From positions 199,185-263,184 of the forward strand of contig JADJVL010000001.1 of the NCBI GenBank assembly GCA_016710635.1: DNA of 64,000 nt. Direction: 5' to 3'. The number at the start of each line of letters is the position of its first letter. The stretch's first letter is position 1. This document shows positions 38,208-47,015 of the stretch, piece by piece. Origin of the DNA: Holophagaceae bacterium. Lineage in GTDB: Bacteria; Acidobacteriota; Holophagae; Holophagales; Holophagaceae. The translations under genes were made by a program, and so were the position numbers. A model generated the notes under the pieces. The model saw only the letters and a list, made by a program, of their open reading frames with translations, made no database searches and was not told the DNA's origin.

Positions 38208-40826
38208 ATGAAAACCTCCGAACTCCGCACGCGCTTCCTCGAATACTTCGAGAAGCAGAACCATCGCCGGGTGGCGTCCAGCTCCGTGGTGGGGCCCGCC
38301 GACGACCCTACGGTGATGTGGACCAACTCGGGGATGATCCAGTTCAAGGACGTCTTCCTGGGCAAGGAGAATCGGGACTACACCCGCGCCACGACTTCGC
38401 AGAAATGCCTCCGCGCCGGCGGCAAGCACAACGACCTGGACCAGGTGGGCTTCACGGCGCGCCACCACACCTTCTTCGAGATGCTCGGCAACTTCAGCTT
38501 CGGCGACTACTTCAAGGCCGACGCCATCCGCTTCGCCTGGGAGCTGGTGACCGGGCCCCTCGACCAGGGCTGCCTTGGCATCGACCCCTCCCGCCTCTGG
38601 GTCACGGTCTTCGAAGGCGCCGATGGCGTGCCGGCGGATGTGGAGGCTGAGGAATTGTGGAAGCAGGCCGGTGTCCCCGCGAACCGCATCCGGCGCTACG
38701 GGAAGAAGGACAATTTCTGGCAGATGGGCGATACGGGCCCCTGTGGACCCTGCTCGGAGATCTTCTACGACCGCGGCGAGAAGTACGCCGGCGACGCCAC
38801 TCCGAACGGCGAAGGCGACCGGGTCATGGAGATCTGGAACCTGGTCTTCATGCAGTACGAACGGGACGCCGGAGGCAAGCTCACGCCCCTGCCCAAGCCC
38901 AGCATCGATACGGGCATGGGCCTGGAGCGCACGGCATCAATTCTTCAGGGCGTAGACAGCAACTATGAGATCGACCTCTTCGCACCGATTTTCGAAGCGA
39001 TCTGGGCGAACACGAAGCTGAGCCTGGAACAGCGCGCCGAGCACACCAACCGCACGGCCAGCCAGGTGGTCGCCGACCACATCCGCGCCGCCACCTTCAT
39101 GACCTTCGACGGCGTCGTGCCCAGCAACGAGGGCCGTGGCTACGTGCTGCGCAAGATCGTCCGCCGCGCCCTGCGCTTCGGCAAGAAGCTGGGCATCGAG
39201 GGCACCTTTTTCGCGGAACTGGTCAACGCGATGCCGCACGCCATGGGCGACGCCTATCCAGAGTTGAGGGGCGAACTGAAGCGCATTTACGACGTTCTGC
39301 ATCGGGAGGAGAAGCAGTTCTCCGTCACCCTGAACGCCGGCCTGAAGCAGCTGGAAGCCTGCGATGTGTCCACGGGAGCCCTATCTGGATCCGACATCTT
39401 CAAGCTCTACGACACCTTCGGCTTCCCCACGGACCTGGTGGAGGACTGGTGCCGGGAGCGCGGTCTCGCCTGCGATCTCGAAGGTTTCCAGAAGGAGCTC
39501 GCGGAGCAGAAGGCCAAGGGCCGCGCCGCGATGAAGACCCACGACCAACGCCTGCAGGGCGATTTCGCCATTCTCGCGGATCTGCCGGCCACGGAGTTCC
39601 TGGGCTACGAGGGCACCGAGGCCGACGCCACGGTGGTGGCCCTCTTCGATGCGGCCAACAAGCGCGTGGCCTCCCTCAAAGGCGAAGGTTCCGTGCTGCT
39701 GGACCGCACGCCCTTCTACGCCATGGGTGGCGGCCAGGTGGGCGACACGGGAAGACTCTCGTTCGAGGGCGGAGCCGCGGAAGTGCTCGATTGCACCACG
39801 CCGGCGGCCAAGCGCAGCCTTCATAAGGTCCTTGTGAATGGTGAGCTCAAGGAAGGCGCCAAGGTCCACGCCGCGGTGGACGCCGCCCGCCGCGCCCGCA
39901 TCCGCGCCCACCACACGGCCACCCACCTGCTCCACGCCGCGCTGCGGGAGGTGCTCGGCACCCACGTGAAGCAGGCGGGCAGCGTGGTGGATGATGCGCG
40001 CCTGCGCTTCGACTTTTCCCACTTCGCCCCCATCGAGCCCGAGCAGATGGCGGAGATCGAGCGGCTCGTGAATGACCAGGCCCTGCAGGCCCGGCCCACC
40101 CACACCGCCGAGATGCCCATCGACGAGGCCCTGGCGGCCGGCGCCATGGCCCTTTTCGGAGAGAAATACGGCGATCGCGTGCGCGTGATGTCCGTGCCGG
40201 GCTTCAGCGTGGAGCTTTGCGGCGGCACCCACGTCGCCAGCACCGGCGAGATCGGCCTCGTGAAGGTCACTTCGGAGGGTGCCGTGGCCAGCGGTGTTCG
40301 GCGCATCGAAGCGGTCGCGGGCGCCGCGACCCTCGAGCTGCTCCAGTCCGACGAGGCCATGCTGGCCCGCCTCGCCCGCGCCGCCAACACGGGCCGGGAG
40401 CAACTCATCGACGTCCTGGCCGCCAAGGAGACCCGCATCACGCAGCTGGAACGTGAGCTCAAGGAAGCCAAGCTCAAGGCCGCCAGCGGCGGCGGCAGCG
40501 CCGAACAGGTGGAGCAGGTGAACGGCTGCAGTCTCGTCACCGCCAAGGTCGAAGGCCTCGAAGGCAACGCCCTCCGCGAGCTCATGGATCAGGTGCGCAC
40601 CCGCCATCGGGAGGCGGTCATCGCGCTGGCGTCGATCACGGACGGGAAGGTGTCCATCCTCGTCAGCGTGGCGCCCACCCTCGCCCCCGACGCGGGCCAG
40701 CTCCTCAAGGCCATGGCCGCCCACGTGGACGGCCGCGGCGGCGGGAAAAAGGACCTGGCCCAGGGCGGCGGTACGAACCCTGGCGGCCTCGACGCCGCCT
40801 TTGCCGCCCTGAAGGCCGCGCTCTAA
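38208..40826 (+). CDS. alaS: Alanyl-tRNA synthetase
   Basis: Charges tRNA-Ala; 872 residues, normal length. The aminoacylation core (1 to about 460) has MWTNSGMIQFKDVFLG, ARHHTFFEMLGNFSFGDYFK and the ATP-binding GMGLERTASILQGV. The editing domain has the zinc ligands HHTATHLLHAAL and CGGTHV. The C-terminal coiled-coil/C-Ala region ends with the Gly-rich GGGKKDLAQGGGTNPGGLDAAF. It follows purH after a two-hairpin element. A CPBP gene begins 4 bp after its stop. Confidence 0.98.
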   Translation: MKTSELRTRFLEYFEKQNHRRVASSSVVGPADDPTVMWTNSGMIQFKDVFLGKENRDYTRATTSQKCLRAGGKHNDLDQVGFTARHHTFFEMLGNFSFGDYFKADAIRFAWELVTGPLDQGCLGIDPSRLWVTVFEGADGVPADVEAEELWKQAGVPANRIRRYGKKDNFWQMGDTGPCGPCSEIFYDRGEKYAGDATPNGEGDRVMEIWNLVFMQYERDAGGKLTPLPKPSIDTGMGLERTASILQGVDSNYEIDLFAPIFEAIWANTKLSLEQRAEHTNRTASQVVADHIRAATFMTFDGVVPSNEGRGYVLRKIVRRALRFGKKLGIEGTFFAELVNAMPHAMGDAYPELRGELKRIYDVLHREEKQFSVTLNAGLKQLEACDVSTGALSGSDIFKLYDTFGFPTDLVEDWCRERGLACDLEGFQKELAEQKAKGRAAMKTHDQRLQGDFAILADLPATEFLGYEGTEADATVVALFDAANKRVASLKGEGSVLLDRTPFYAMGGGQVGDTGRLSFEGGAAEVLDCTTPAAKRSLHKVLVNGELKEGAKVHAAVDAARRARIRAHHTATHLLHAALREVLGTHVKQAGSVVDDARLRFDFSHFAPIEPEQMAEIERLVNDQALQARPTHTAEMPIDEALAAGAMALFGEKYGDRVRVMSVPGFSVELCGGTHVASTGEIGLVKVTSEGAVASGVRRIEAVAGAATLELLQSDEAMLARLARAANTGREQLIDVLAAKETRITQLERELKEAKLKAASGGGSAEQVEQVNGCSLVTAKVEGLEGNALRELMDQVRTRHREAVIALASITDGKVSILVSVAPTLAPDAGQLLKAMAAHVDGRGGGKKDLAQGGGTNPGGLDAAFAALKAAL

Positions 40827-40830
40827 CCCG

Positions 40831-41409
40831 ATGCTTCCGGTCCCCTGGTGGCTGCCGGCCCTGATCCTCGGGGCCGCGCGGCTGTTGTGGCCGCAGCAGC
40901 CCTTCATCGCCGTGCTGGCCTATCACGGGACCTGCCTGCTGGGATTGAAGGGCCCTTTCACCTGGGGACGGCTTGGTCGGCGGGAAGGGCTGTTCCTGCT
41001 CCTCGCCTTCGCCGCCCTGCCCCTGCTGCTCCTGCTGCCCGCCCTGCCCTTCTTCCCGAAGGCCCAGGTCAACGCCCTGCTCGCCGGCTGGCCTGGCGGC
41101 CTCTGGGCCTGGGCCGCCTACTCGTTCCTCTTCAACGTCCTCATCGAGGAGGCCTTCTGGCGGGGCACGGTGCTCCGGCGCCACGGCTGGCCCCCGTGGG
41201 GCCATGGCCTCGCCTTCGGGCTGCACCACGGCGTGGCCGCGGCCATCTCCCTGCCCTGGCCCTGGTTCCTGCCGGCCTGGGCAGCCACCGCGACCGCGGG
41301 GACCTTCTGGGCCGCATCGGCGCGGCGCCGGGGCGGCCTGGGCTTTCCCATGCTCACCCATCTCTGGGCGGACGCGGCCCTCGTGCTCCTGGTCGCGTCT
41401 CAGTGCTGA
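40831..41409 (+). CDS. CPBP-family membrane protease, small
   Basis: 192 residues, five or six predicted helices. The CPBP catalytic motifs are EEAFWRGTVLRRHG and GLHHGVAAAI, with HLWAD at the end. It begins 4 bp after alaS and is probably translated from the same message. This is the second CPBP protein in the window and lacks the soluble N-terminal region of the one at 25.2 kb. Substrate unknown. It converges with a minus-strand gene 10 bp downstream. Confidence 0.85.
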   Translation: MLPVPWWLPALILGAARLLWPQQPFIAVLAYHGTCLLGLKGPFTWGRLGRREGLFLLLAFAALPLLLLLPALPFFPKAQVNALLAGWPGGLWAWAAYSFLFNVLIEEAFWRGTVLRRHGWPPWGHGLAFGLHHGVAAAISLPWPWFLPAWAATATAGTFWAASARRRGGLGFPMLTHLWADAALVLLVASQC

Positions 41410-41419
41410 GCACCGGATC

Positions 41420-42748
41420 TCACTCGTCAGCGTAGACCGTGATCCCGTAGTGCTCGGCATCCCGGGGCGGCGCGCTGTTCCAGCGGCCGTAGGCGTGGCT
41501 CCCATCGGTGTGGTAGTGCACCGTGTAGGTGCCCGCGGGCAGGGCGAGCACCTGGTCCTGCATCCGGTTCTTCCGGGCGCCGCCGGCGTGCACGGTGGCC
41601 CGGGGCGCCATGGTCCAGACCTTGGTCCCAGCGCTATCGGTGATCCAGGCCCCGTCGGCCATCTCGTCGTCGTCCGCCTCGCCCAGGGCGTAAATGCGCA
41701 CGGAGGCAGGCCTGGCGAGGGTGAAGGCGGCATCCTCCCGCCGGTCGTTGCCGACCTTGACCAGGGCGGCGAGCACCTTCCCCGGCTCGCGGGCGGGGCT
41801 GAGGGCGAAGGCGCTGGCATCGCCCTCCTTCGGCAGCGAAAGGATCAGCCCGTAGCGCAGGGGATCGCAGGGCGGCGCGGCGTTCCAGTGGGCGGGGGAG
41901 TGGGAGCCGTCGGTGGTGTAGCCTGCGATGTATTCCCCCGCCGGCAGGGTGAGGGTCTGCACCTGGCGCCGGTTCTTCTCCGCGCCGCCGGCGTAGTCCG
42001 CGGTGGCGCCGTTCATCTCCCAGACCACCTTCCGGCTGCGGGCGTCCATGATCCAGCCCGAGTCCGCCAAGGCATCCCCTGACTCGCGCTCGCCCTGGCA
42101 GTAGATGTGCATCGTGACGGGCCGGCTCACCTTGAAGGTCCCGCGGACCTCGCCACCATCCTGGGTGGCCAGCAGGGCCAGCACCTCCCCGCGCCAGGCC
42201 ACCGGGGCCTGGGCGGTCCGCACCTCCGCCGCCTCGCCGCTCCGGGCGTAGAGCTCCATGCCGTAGTAGGCGGCCCGGGCCTTCCAGTCCGCGACGCGCC
42301 CCGGGGAGAGCGACTCGGCGATGGCGCGGAAGCCGAACTTGTCGTCGTCCTTGGCCGCGGCCGCACCCTGGAGGCGCCGGCGGTCGATGTCCCGGGTGCC
42401 GTGGGAGAGGGGACCCGTCCACCCGAACCCGTGATTGCTGAAATAGGCCTCGTAGGTGCCGGCCTTCAATTCGAGGTACTGGTCCGCGACCTGATAGTCG
42501 CCCTCCGCCTTGGCGTTCCGGCCATCCATCTGCCAGACCACCTCCCGGGAGGCGGCGTCGAGGATCCAGCCGGAGGCGAAGAAGGACCGGTGGTCCCGGC
42601 CGCCCCCTTTGGCGTAGACGTGCACCCGCATGGCTTTCGGCAGCGTGAAGGTGCGCGCCTGTACCTCGGTCCTCACCGTGTCCTTCAGGGAGACGAAGGG
42701 GGCTTCCTGGCCGTGGGCCGGAGCGGTGGCGACAGCCAAGAGAACCAC
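41420..42748 (-). CDS. Secreted protein with three tandem beta-repeats, unknown function
   Basis: 442 residues from the first in-frame GTG. I do not recognise a family. Three repeats of 80-100 residues are clear, at about 31-107, 200-302 and 338-439. Each has an Ala/Ser-Gly-(A)W-I-x-D core (SGWILDA, SGWIMDA, GAWITDS), a VW-x-M pair, and a LPAGTY-like turn; the last two also share TDGSHxxxxWN(A/S)APP. It seems to be exported: LLAVATAPAHG is the end of a signal peptide. The proper start is probably ATG 42799-42801 (GGAG upstream), which is out of frame, implying an indel near 42775. Confidence 0.75.
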   Translation of the reverse strand: MVLLAVATAPAHGQEAPFVSLKDTVRTEVQARTFTLPKAMRVHVYAKGGGRDHRSFFASGWILDAASREVVWQMDGRNAKAEGDYQVADQYLELKAGTYEAYFSNHGFGWTGPLSHGTRDIDRRRLQGAAAAKDDDKFGFRAIAESLSPGRVADWKARAAYYGMELYARSGEAAEVRTAQAPVAWRGEVLALLATQDGGEVRGTFKVSRPVTMHIYCQGERESGDALADSGWIMDARSRKVVWEMNGATADYAGGAEKNRRQVQTLTLPAGEYIAGYTTDGSHSPAHWNAAPPCDPLRYGLILSLPKEGDASAFALSPAREPGKVLAALVKVGNDRREDAAFTLARPASVRIYALGEADDDEMADGAWITDSAGTKVWTMAPRATVHAGGARKNRMQDQVLALPAGTYTVHYHTDGSHAYGRWNSAPPRDAEHYGITVYADE

Positions 42749-42875
42749 CAGACCCAGACTGGGCAGGGAGAGCAGGGGGAAGAGAAATCAAGGACTCGCA
42801 TGCAAGCTCCTGGAGGAACACCTCCAACCTAGGCCGGAAGCCCCCGCGCTGTCCCCATCGGATCGGTCAACGGCG

Positions 42876-42905
42876 CCCCAGGGCCGGCGACCGCAGGCCC
42901 TGGGG
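42876..42905. other. Hairpin in the divergent gap 42749-43001
   Basis: CCCCAGGGCC pairs with GGCCCTGGGG (10 bp, 10-nt loop). It lies in the 253-bp region between the triple-repeat gene (minus) and the DUF1028 gene (plus). No gene ends toward it, so a terminator is unlikely; an operator or 5'-leader structure is possible. The rest of the gap shows no gene. Confidence 0.35.
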
Positions 42906-43001
42906 GGAGGACCAGGACAAGGGCGGGCAGAACTCGCATCATGGAGCACCCCATCCACTGGAGAGTGGTCCATCCTGCCCCGCGGCAAGCCCGGAGGTTC
43001 C

Positions 43002-43993
43002 ATGCGCATCATCACCAGCCTCGCCCTGGCCGCCTGCCTGGCCGGTCCCGCCCTGGCCGCCCAGGCCCCGCCGGCCCGCAGGCCGGTCCACACCTTCAGC
43101 ATCGTGGCCCGGGACCCGCGGACCGGGGACCTTGGCGTCGCCGTCCAGAGCCACTGGTTCAGCGTGGGGAGCGTCGTGACCTGGGCGGAAGCCGGAGTCG
43201 GCGCCGTCGCCACCCAGAGCTTTTCCGATCCCCGCTACGGCGCGCTCGGCCTGGAGATGCTGCGGGCGGGCCACGGTGCGCCGGACGCGTTGCGGGGTCT
43301 CCTCGCCGCCGACGCGGACCGGGAGGTGCGGCAGGTGGCCATGGTGGACGCCTCGGGCCGGGTGGCCGCCCACACCGGCGCCCGCTGCATCCAGGCGGCG
43401 GGCCACGAGACCGGCGACCAGTTCAGCTGCGAAGCCAACCTCATGGACAAGGCCACGGTCTGGCCCGCCATGGCCAGGGCCTACCGGGAGGCTCTGAAAG
43501 ATGACCGGCTGGACCTCGCCGATCGTCTACTGGCGGCCCTTCGCGCCGCCCAGGCCGAAGGCGGCGACATCCGCGGCCAGCAGAGCGCGGCGCTCCTCAT
43601 CGTGAAGGCCAAGTCCTCGGGGAAACCCTGGGAGGACCGTGTCTTCGACCTGCGGGTGGAGGACCACGCCGATCCCATCGGGGAGCTGTCGCGTCTCGTG
43701 AAGCTGCGCCGTGCCTACATCCTCATGGACCAGGGCGACGGGTTCGTCACCGCGCAGAAGTGGGAGGAGGCCCGGGCCGCCTACGAAGGCGCCGGCTGGC
43801 GCCGGGCGTCGTGGAGATGCCGTTCTGGCAGGCCGTGGCCCTCGCCAGCGCTGGCAAGGCCGAGGACGCCATGCCGATCTTCAAGCGGGTCTTCGCCCTC
43901 GAGCCCGTCTGGCGGCGGCTGGTGCCCAGGCTGGCGGAGGTCGGCCAGCTCCCCAAGGACGATGCCCTTCTCAAGCGCATCCAATCCCAATGA
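43002..43993 (+). pseudogene. DUF1028 Ntn-hydrolase-like exported protein, frameshifted
   Basis: The first 265 or so residues read in one frame: a signal peptide (MRIITSLALAACLAGPALAA) followed by the DUF1028 domain (HTFSIVARDPRTGDLGVAVQS, GAVATQSFSDPRYG). After EEARAAYEGAG the frame breaks at about 43795. The expected C-terminal part continues in the -1 frame (APGVVEMPFWQAVALASAGKAEDAM, to the stop at 43993). One base is missing, or two added, at a direct repeat of GGCGCCGG with 10-nt period. The ATG has GGAGG 5 nt upstream. It is either a real mutation or an assembly error. Confidence 0.8.
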
Positions 43994-44126
43994 TTGGAGA
44001 CTGGACAGGGCGGCCTCGCGGGAGTTGAATCAGCCACACCTTCCCTCAAGCCCCCGGAGTCCGGCCGTGTCCTGGTTCCTCCCTTCCGCCCCCATGCCGG
44101 CCCTGCGCCCGGGCGACGCCTGAGCC

Positions 44127-44657
44127 ATGCCGCTGCCCCTGGCCTCCCTCGCGCTGCCCGCGCTCCTGGCCGGCGGCAGCTCCGGGCAGGATGCCCAGCC
44201 CGAGTACGCCATCAAGGCCCGCTTCCTGCTGCAGTTCCCGGAGTTCGTCGCCTGGCCGCCGGAGGCGGGCCTGGGGGATCCGGCGAAACCCTTCGTCATC
44301 CTCGTCCTCGGCGCCTCGCCCTTCGAAGGCTTTCTCGACACCGTGGCCGCGGGCCGGAAAGTGAAGGGCCACCCGGTCAAGGTCGTCTACGGGATGGACC
44401 TCGCCAGGCTCGATGACTGCCACATGGTCTTCCTCTGCGCCAGCGAAGGCGGCCGCCTCAAGGACGTGCTGGCCCACCTCGGCGCCCGCGCGGTGCTCAC
44501 CGTGGCGGATACCGAGGGCCTCGACCGCAAGGGCGTGATGATCAACCTCACCGTGGAGAACAGCCTTCCGCGCTTCAACATCAACCTCGGCACCGCCCGG
44601 TACGCCGGCCTCGGCATCAGCGCCCAGCTCCTCAGCCTCGCCCGAAAGGTGTACTAG
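44127..44657 (+). CDS. YfiR-family periplasmic protein (DUF4154)
   Basis: 176 residues with an N-terminal secretion signal (LPLASLALPALLAGGSSG). The YfiR domain is recognisable: EYAIKARFLLQFPEFVAWP near the start, PFVILVLGASPFEGFL, CHMVFLCASEGGRL, then INLTVENSLPRFNINLGTARYAGLGISAQLL. YfiR proteins bind and hold inactive a partner membrane sensor, classically the diguanylate cyclase YfiN. Here the next gene, 2 bp away, is a histidine kinase with a short periplasmic domain of the type YfiR binds, so this is probably its inhibitor. No Shine-Dalgarno is clear. Confidence 0.9.
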   Translation: MPLPLASLALPALLAGGSSGQDAQPEYAIKARFLLQFPEFVAWPPEAGLGDPAKPFVILVLGASPFEGFLDTVAAGRKVKGHPVKVVYGMDLARLDDCHMVFLCASEGGRLKDVLAHLGARAVLTVADTEGLDRKGVMINLTVENSLPRFNINLGTARYAGLGISAQLLSLARKVY

Positions 44658-44659
44658 CG

Positions 44660-46603
44660 ATGGCCCGCTTCCAGGACTTCTCCATCCGCCGCAAGCTCTC
44701 CCTCGGGATGACCCTGGTGGCGGCGGTGGCCCTGGTCCTCGCCGCCCTCGCCTCCCTGAGCTACGAGGCCCACAGCTTCCGGGTTTCGAAGGTCCGCCAG
44801 CTCACCGCCATCGCCGAGGTCATCGGCCAGAACAGCCGGGCCGCCCTGGCCTTCAACGACCCCAACGCCGAAGCCCTGATCCTCGAGTCCTTGAAGGGCA
44901 TCACCGGCGTCGAGCGCGCCTGCGTCTTCGACGCCTCGAACCGGGCCTTCGCCGATTTCCCCGCCACACCGGCAGCCCCCGCCCCGGCGCCTTCCGGAGG
45001 CAACCGCTTCGCGTTCCGCGAAGGTGCCCTCGAAGTCTTCCATGAGGTGCGCCAGGAATCCGGCCTCCTCGGCACCGTGTACCTCCGTTCGGACCTGAAG
45101 GACCTCTGGCGCGCCATGGCCTGGAACCTCTGTTTCAACCTGGGGATCCTGGCGGGCCTGGTGCTGCTCGCCTACGCGATCTCCAACCGGTTCCAGGGCC
45201 TCATCACCGCGCCCCTCCTGGACCTCGCCAAGCTCGCCCGGCGGGTCTCGGACGAGAAGGACTACAGCGTGCGCGCCGCCGGGCGCGGCAAGGACGAGAT
45301 CGGCTCCCTGGTGGACGCCGTGAACGACATGCTGCGGGAGATCCAGGCCCGGGACGACCAGCTGCTGGACTACCACGAGCACCTGGAGGACCAGGTGGCC
45401 CTGCGCACGGAGGAACTGCTCCAGAGCAACCGGGAGCTCATGGTGGCCAAGCAGCGCGCCGAAGAGGTGAGCCGGGCGAAGAGCGCCTTCCTGGCGAACA
45501 TGAGCCACGAGCTGCGGACGCCCCTGAACGCGATCCTGCTCTACAGCGAACTGCTCCAGGAGGATGCCCAGGCGCAGGGGCGGGACTCGGACCTCGTCGA
45601 CCTGCAGCGGATCAATGCCTCCGGCCTCCACCTGCTGGCCCTCATCAACGACGTGCTCGACCTTTCAAAGGTCGAGGCCGGCAAGATGACCCTTTCCCTC
45701 GAGCCCATGCTCCTCGGGCCTCTGGTCGAGGAGTGCCTGCAGACCATCCAGCCCCTCGCGGAGAAGAACGCCAATGTCCTCCGCGCGGCCTTCCCCGAGC
45801 ACCATCCAGCCTTCCTGGGGGATGCCACCAAGCTTCGCCAAGCCCTGTTCAACCTGCTTTCGAACGCCTGCAAGTTCACGGAGAAGGGCCGCGTCGACCT
45901 GACGGTGACGGCGTCGGTCCGGGCCGGCGCATCCTGGCTCCGCTTCGAAGTAAGGGATTCGGGCATCGGCATGACGCCGCCGCAGCTCGAGCGGATCTTC
46001 CAGGAATTCACCCAGGCCGAAGAGGGCACCTCCAAGCGCTTCGGCGGCACGGGGCTGGGGCTCACCCTGAGCCGCAGGCTCTGCCAGCTCATGGGCGGCG
46101 ACATCTCCGTGGTCAGCGAGCCCGGCAAGGGCAGCACCTTCGCCATCGAAATCCCCGCGCCGGTGGCGGCCCCCCGGCGGCCCGCCCACGCCTCCCCGGA
46201 CACCGCCATCCGCAGGATCCTGGTGGCGGTGGAGGATCTCTCGGTGCCGGACGCCATCGCCCAGCGCCTCCACGAGGCGGGCTTCGTCCTGGGGGCCTCC
46301 GGCCCCGGCGATGGCACCCTCGCCTTCTTCCGTGGCGACCGGCCGGATCCGATCCTGCTGGACGTCGCGCCGCCCGCCCCCGCCGACGGGGGGCTGCTCG
46401 GGGAAGTCCAGCGCCGGCCCGACTGGCGTGAGCTGCCCTGCCTCGTGGTGGCTTCGACGGCCCTGGGCGCGGAGGAACAGATGCGGCTGGCGGAAGCCGG
46501 GGTGGTGCTGGTCGTCGACGCGGCTTCCCAGCCCCTCGAGGCGCTGCTGGCGACGGTGGCGGCGGTGCTCCAGACCGCCGCCGGGAAGGCGCCCCATGCG
46601 TAG
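44660..46603 (+). CDS. Hybrid-like sensor histidine kinase with CHASE8-type sensor and degenerate receiver
   Basis: 647 residues. Two transmembrane helices (about 13-34 and 153-172) enclose a periplasmic domain resembling that of YfiN (VRQLTAIAEVIGQNSRAALAFNDPNAEALILESL). HAMP and a coiled coil follow, then the H-box SHELRTPLNAILLYSEL with H283, and the ATPase motifs (NLLSNACKFTEKG, DSGIGM, GGTGLGLTLS). The last 120 residues look like a receiver: they keep a possible D in LLDVAPP but lack the acidic pair and the terminal Lys. It overlaps the response-regulator gene by 8 bp. Confidence 0.9.
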   Translation: MARFQDFSIRRKLSLGMTLVAAVALVLAALASLSYEAHSFRVSKVRQLTAIAEVIGQNSRAALAFNDPNAEALILESLKGITGVERACVFDASNRAFADFPATPAAPAPAPSGGNRFAFREGALEVFHEVRQESGLLGTVYLRSDLKDLWRAMAWNLCFNLGILAGLVLLAYAISNRFQGLITAPLLDLAKLARRVSDEKDYSVRAAGRGKDEIGSLVDAVNDMLREIQARDDQLLDYHEHLEDQVALRTEELLQSNRELMVAKQRAEEVSRAKSAFLANMSHELRTPLNAILLYSELLQEDAQAQGRDSDLVDLQRINASGLHLLALINDVLDLSKVEAGKMTLSLEPMLLGPLVEECLQTIQPLAEKNANVLRAAFPEHHPAFLGDATKLRQALFNLLSNACKFTEKGRVDLTVTASVRAGASWLRFEVRDSGIGMTPPQLERIFQEFTQAEEGTSKRFGGTGLGLTLSRRLCQLMGGDISVVSEPGKGSTFAIEIPAPVAAPRRPAHASPDTAIRRILVAVEDLSVPDAIAQRLHEAGFVLGASGPGDGTLAFFRGDRPDPILLDVAPPAPADGGLLGEVQRRPDWRELPCLVVASTALGAEEQMRLAEAGVVLVVDAASQPLEALLATVAAVLQTAAGKAPHA

Positions 46604-47015
46604 GCTGCTGCTCATCGAGGACAACGACCTCAACCGCGACGCCCTCGGCCGGCTTCTGGCGCGGCAGGGCTTCAAGGTCCTGCCGGCCCGGGACGGGGCC
46701 GAAGGCGTGGAGCTGGCCCTCCAGGAGCGGCCGGACCTGATCCTCATGGACCTGGGGCTGCCCCTCATCGATGGCCACGAGGCCACCCGGCTGCTCCGCG
46801 CCACGCCCGCCACCGCCGGGATCCCCATCATCGCCCTCACCGCCCACGCCATGGACACGGACCGGGAGGCCGCCCTCGCCTCGGGCTGCGACGCGTTCGA
46901 AACCAAGCCCGTGGTGGTGGCGCGGCTCGTCCAGACCATCGAAGCCCTCCTCGCCGGCGACCGCCGGACGCAGGTCGTGAAGCCCGGGCCGCCGCCCGCC
47001 AAGGAGGATGGATGA
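46596..47015 (+). CDS. Single-domain response regulator (CheY-like)
   Basis: 139 residues forming one receiver domain: acidic pair IEDND, phospho-acceptor D52 in LILMDLGLPLIDG, Thr in IIALTAHAMD, and Lys in FETKPVVV. No output domain follows, only a short Pro-rich tail. It overlaps the kinase gene by 8 bp and the TonB-receptor gene by 4 bp (ATGA), so all are translationally coupled. It is the probable phosphate acceptor of the kinase; the downstream partner is unknown. Confidence 0.93.
   Translation: MRRLLLIEDNDLNRDALGRLLARQGFKVLPARDGAEGVELALQERPDLILMDLGLPLIDGHEATRLLRATPATAGIPIIALTAHAMDTDREAALASGCDAFETKPVVVARLVQTIEALLAGDRRTQVVKPGPPPAKEDG

Noticed and set aside
36594..38468. Long antisense frame over purH
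   Set aside because: Shadow of purH: biased composition, no ribosome site and no recognisable domain.
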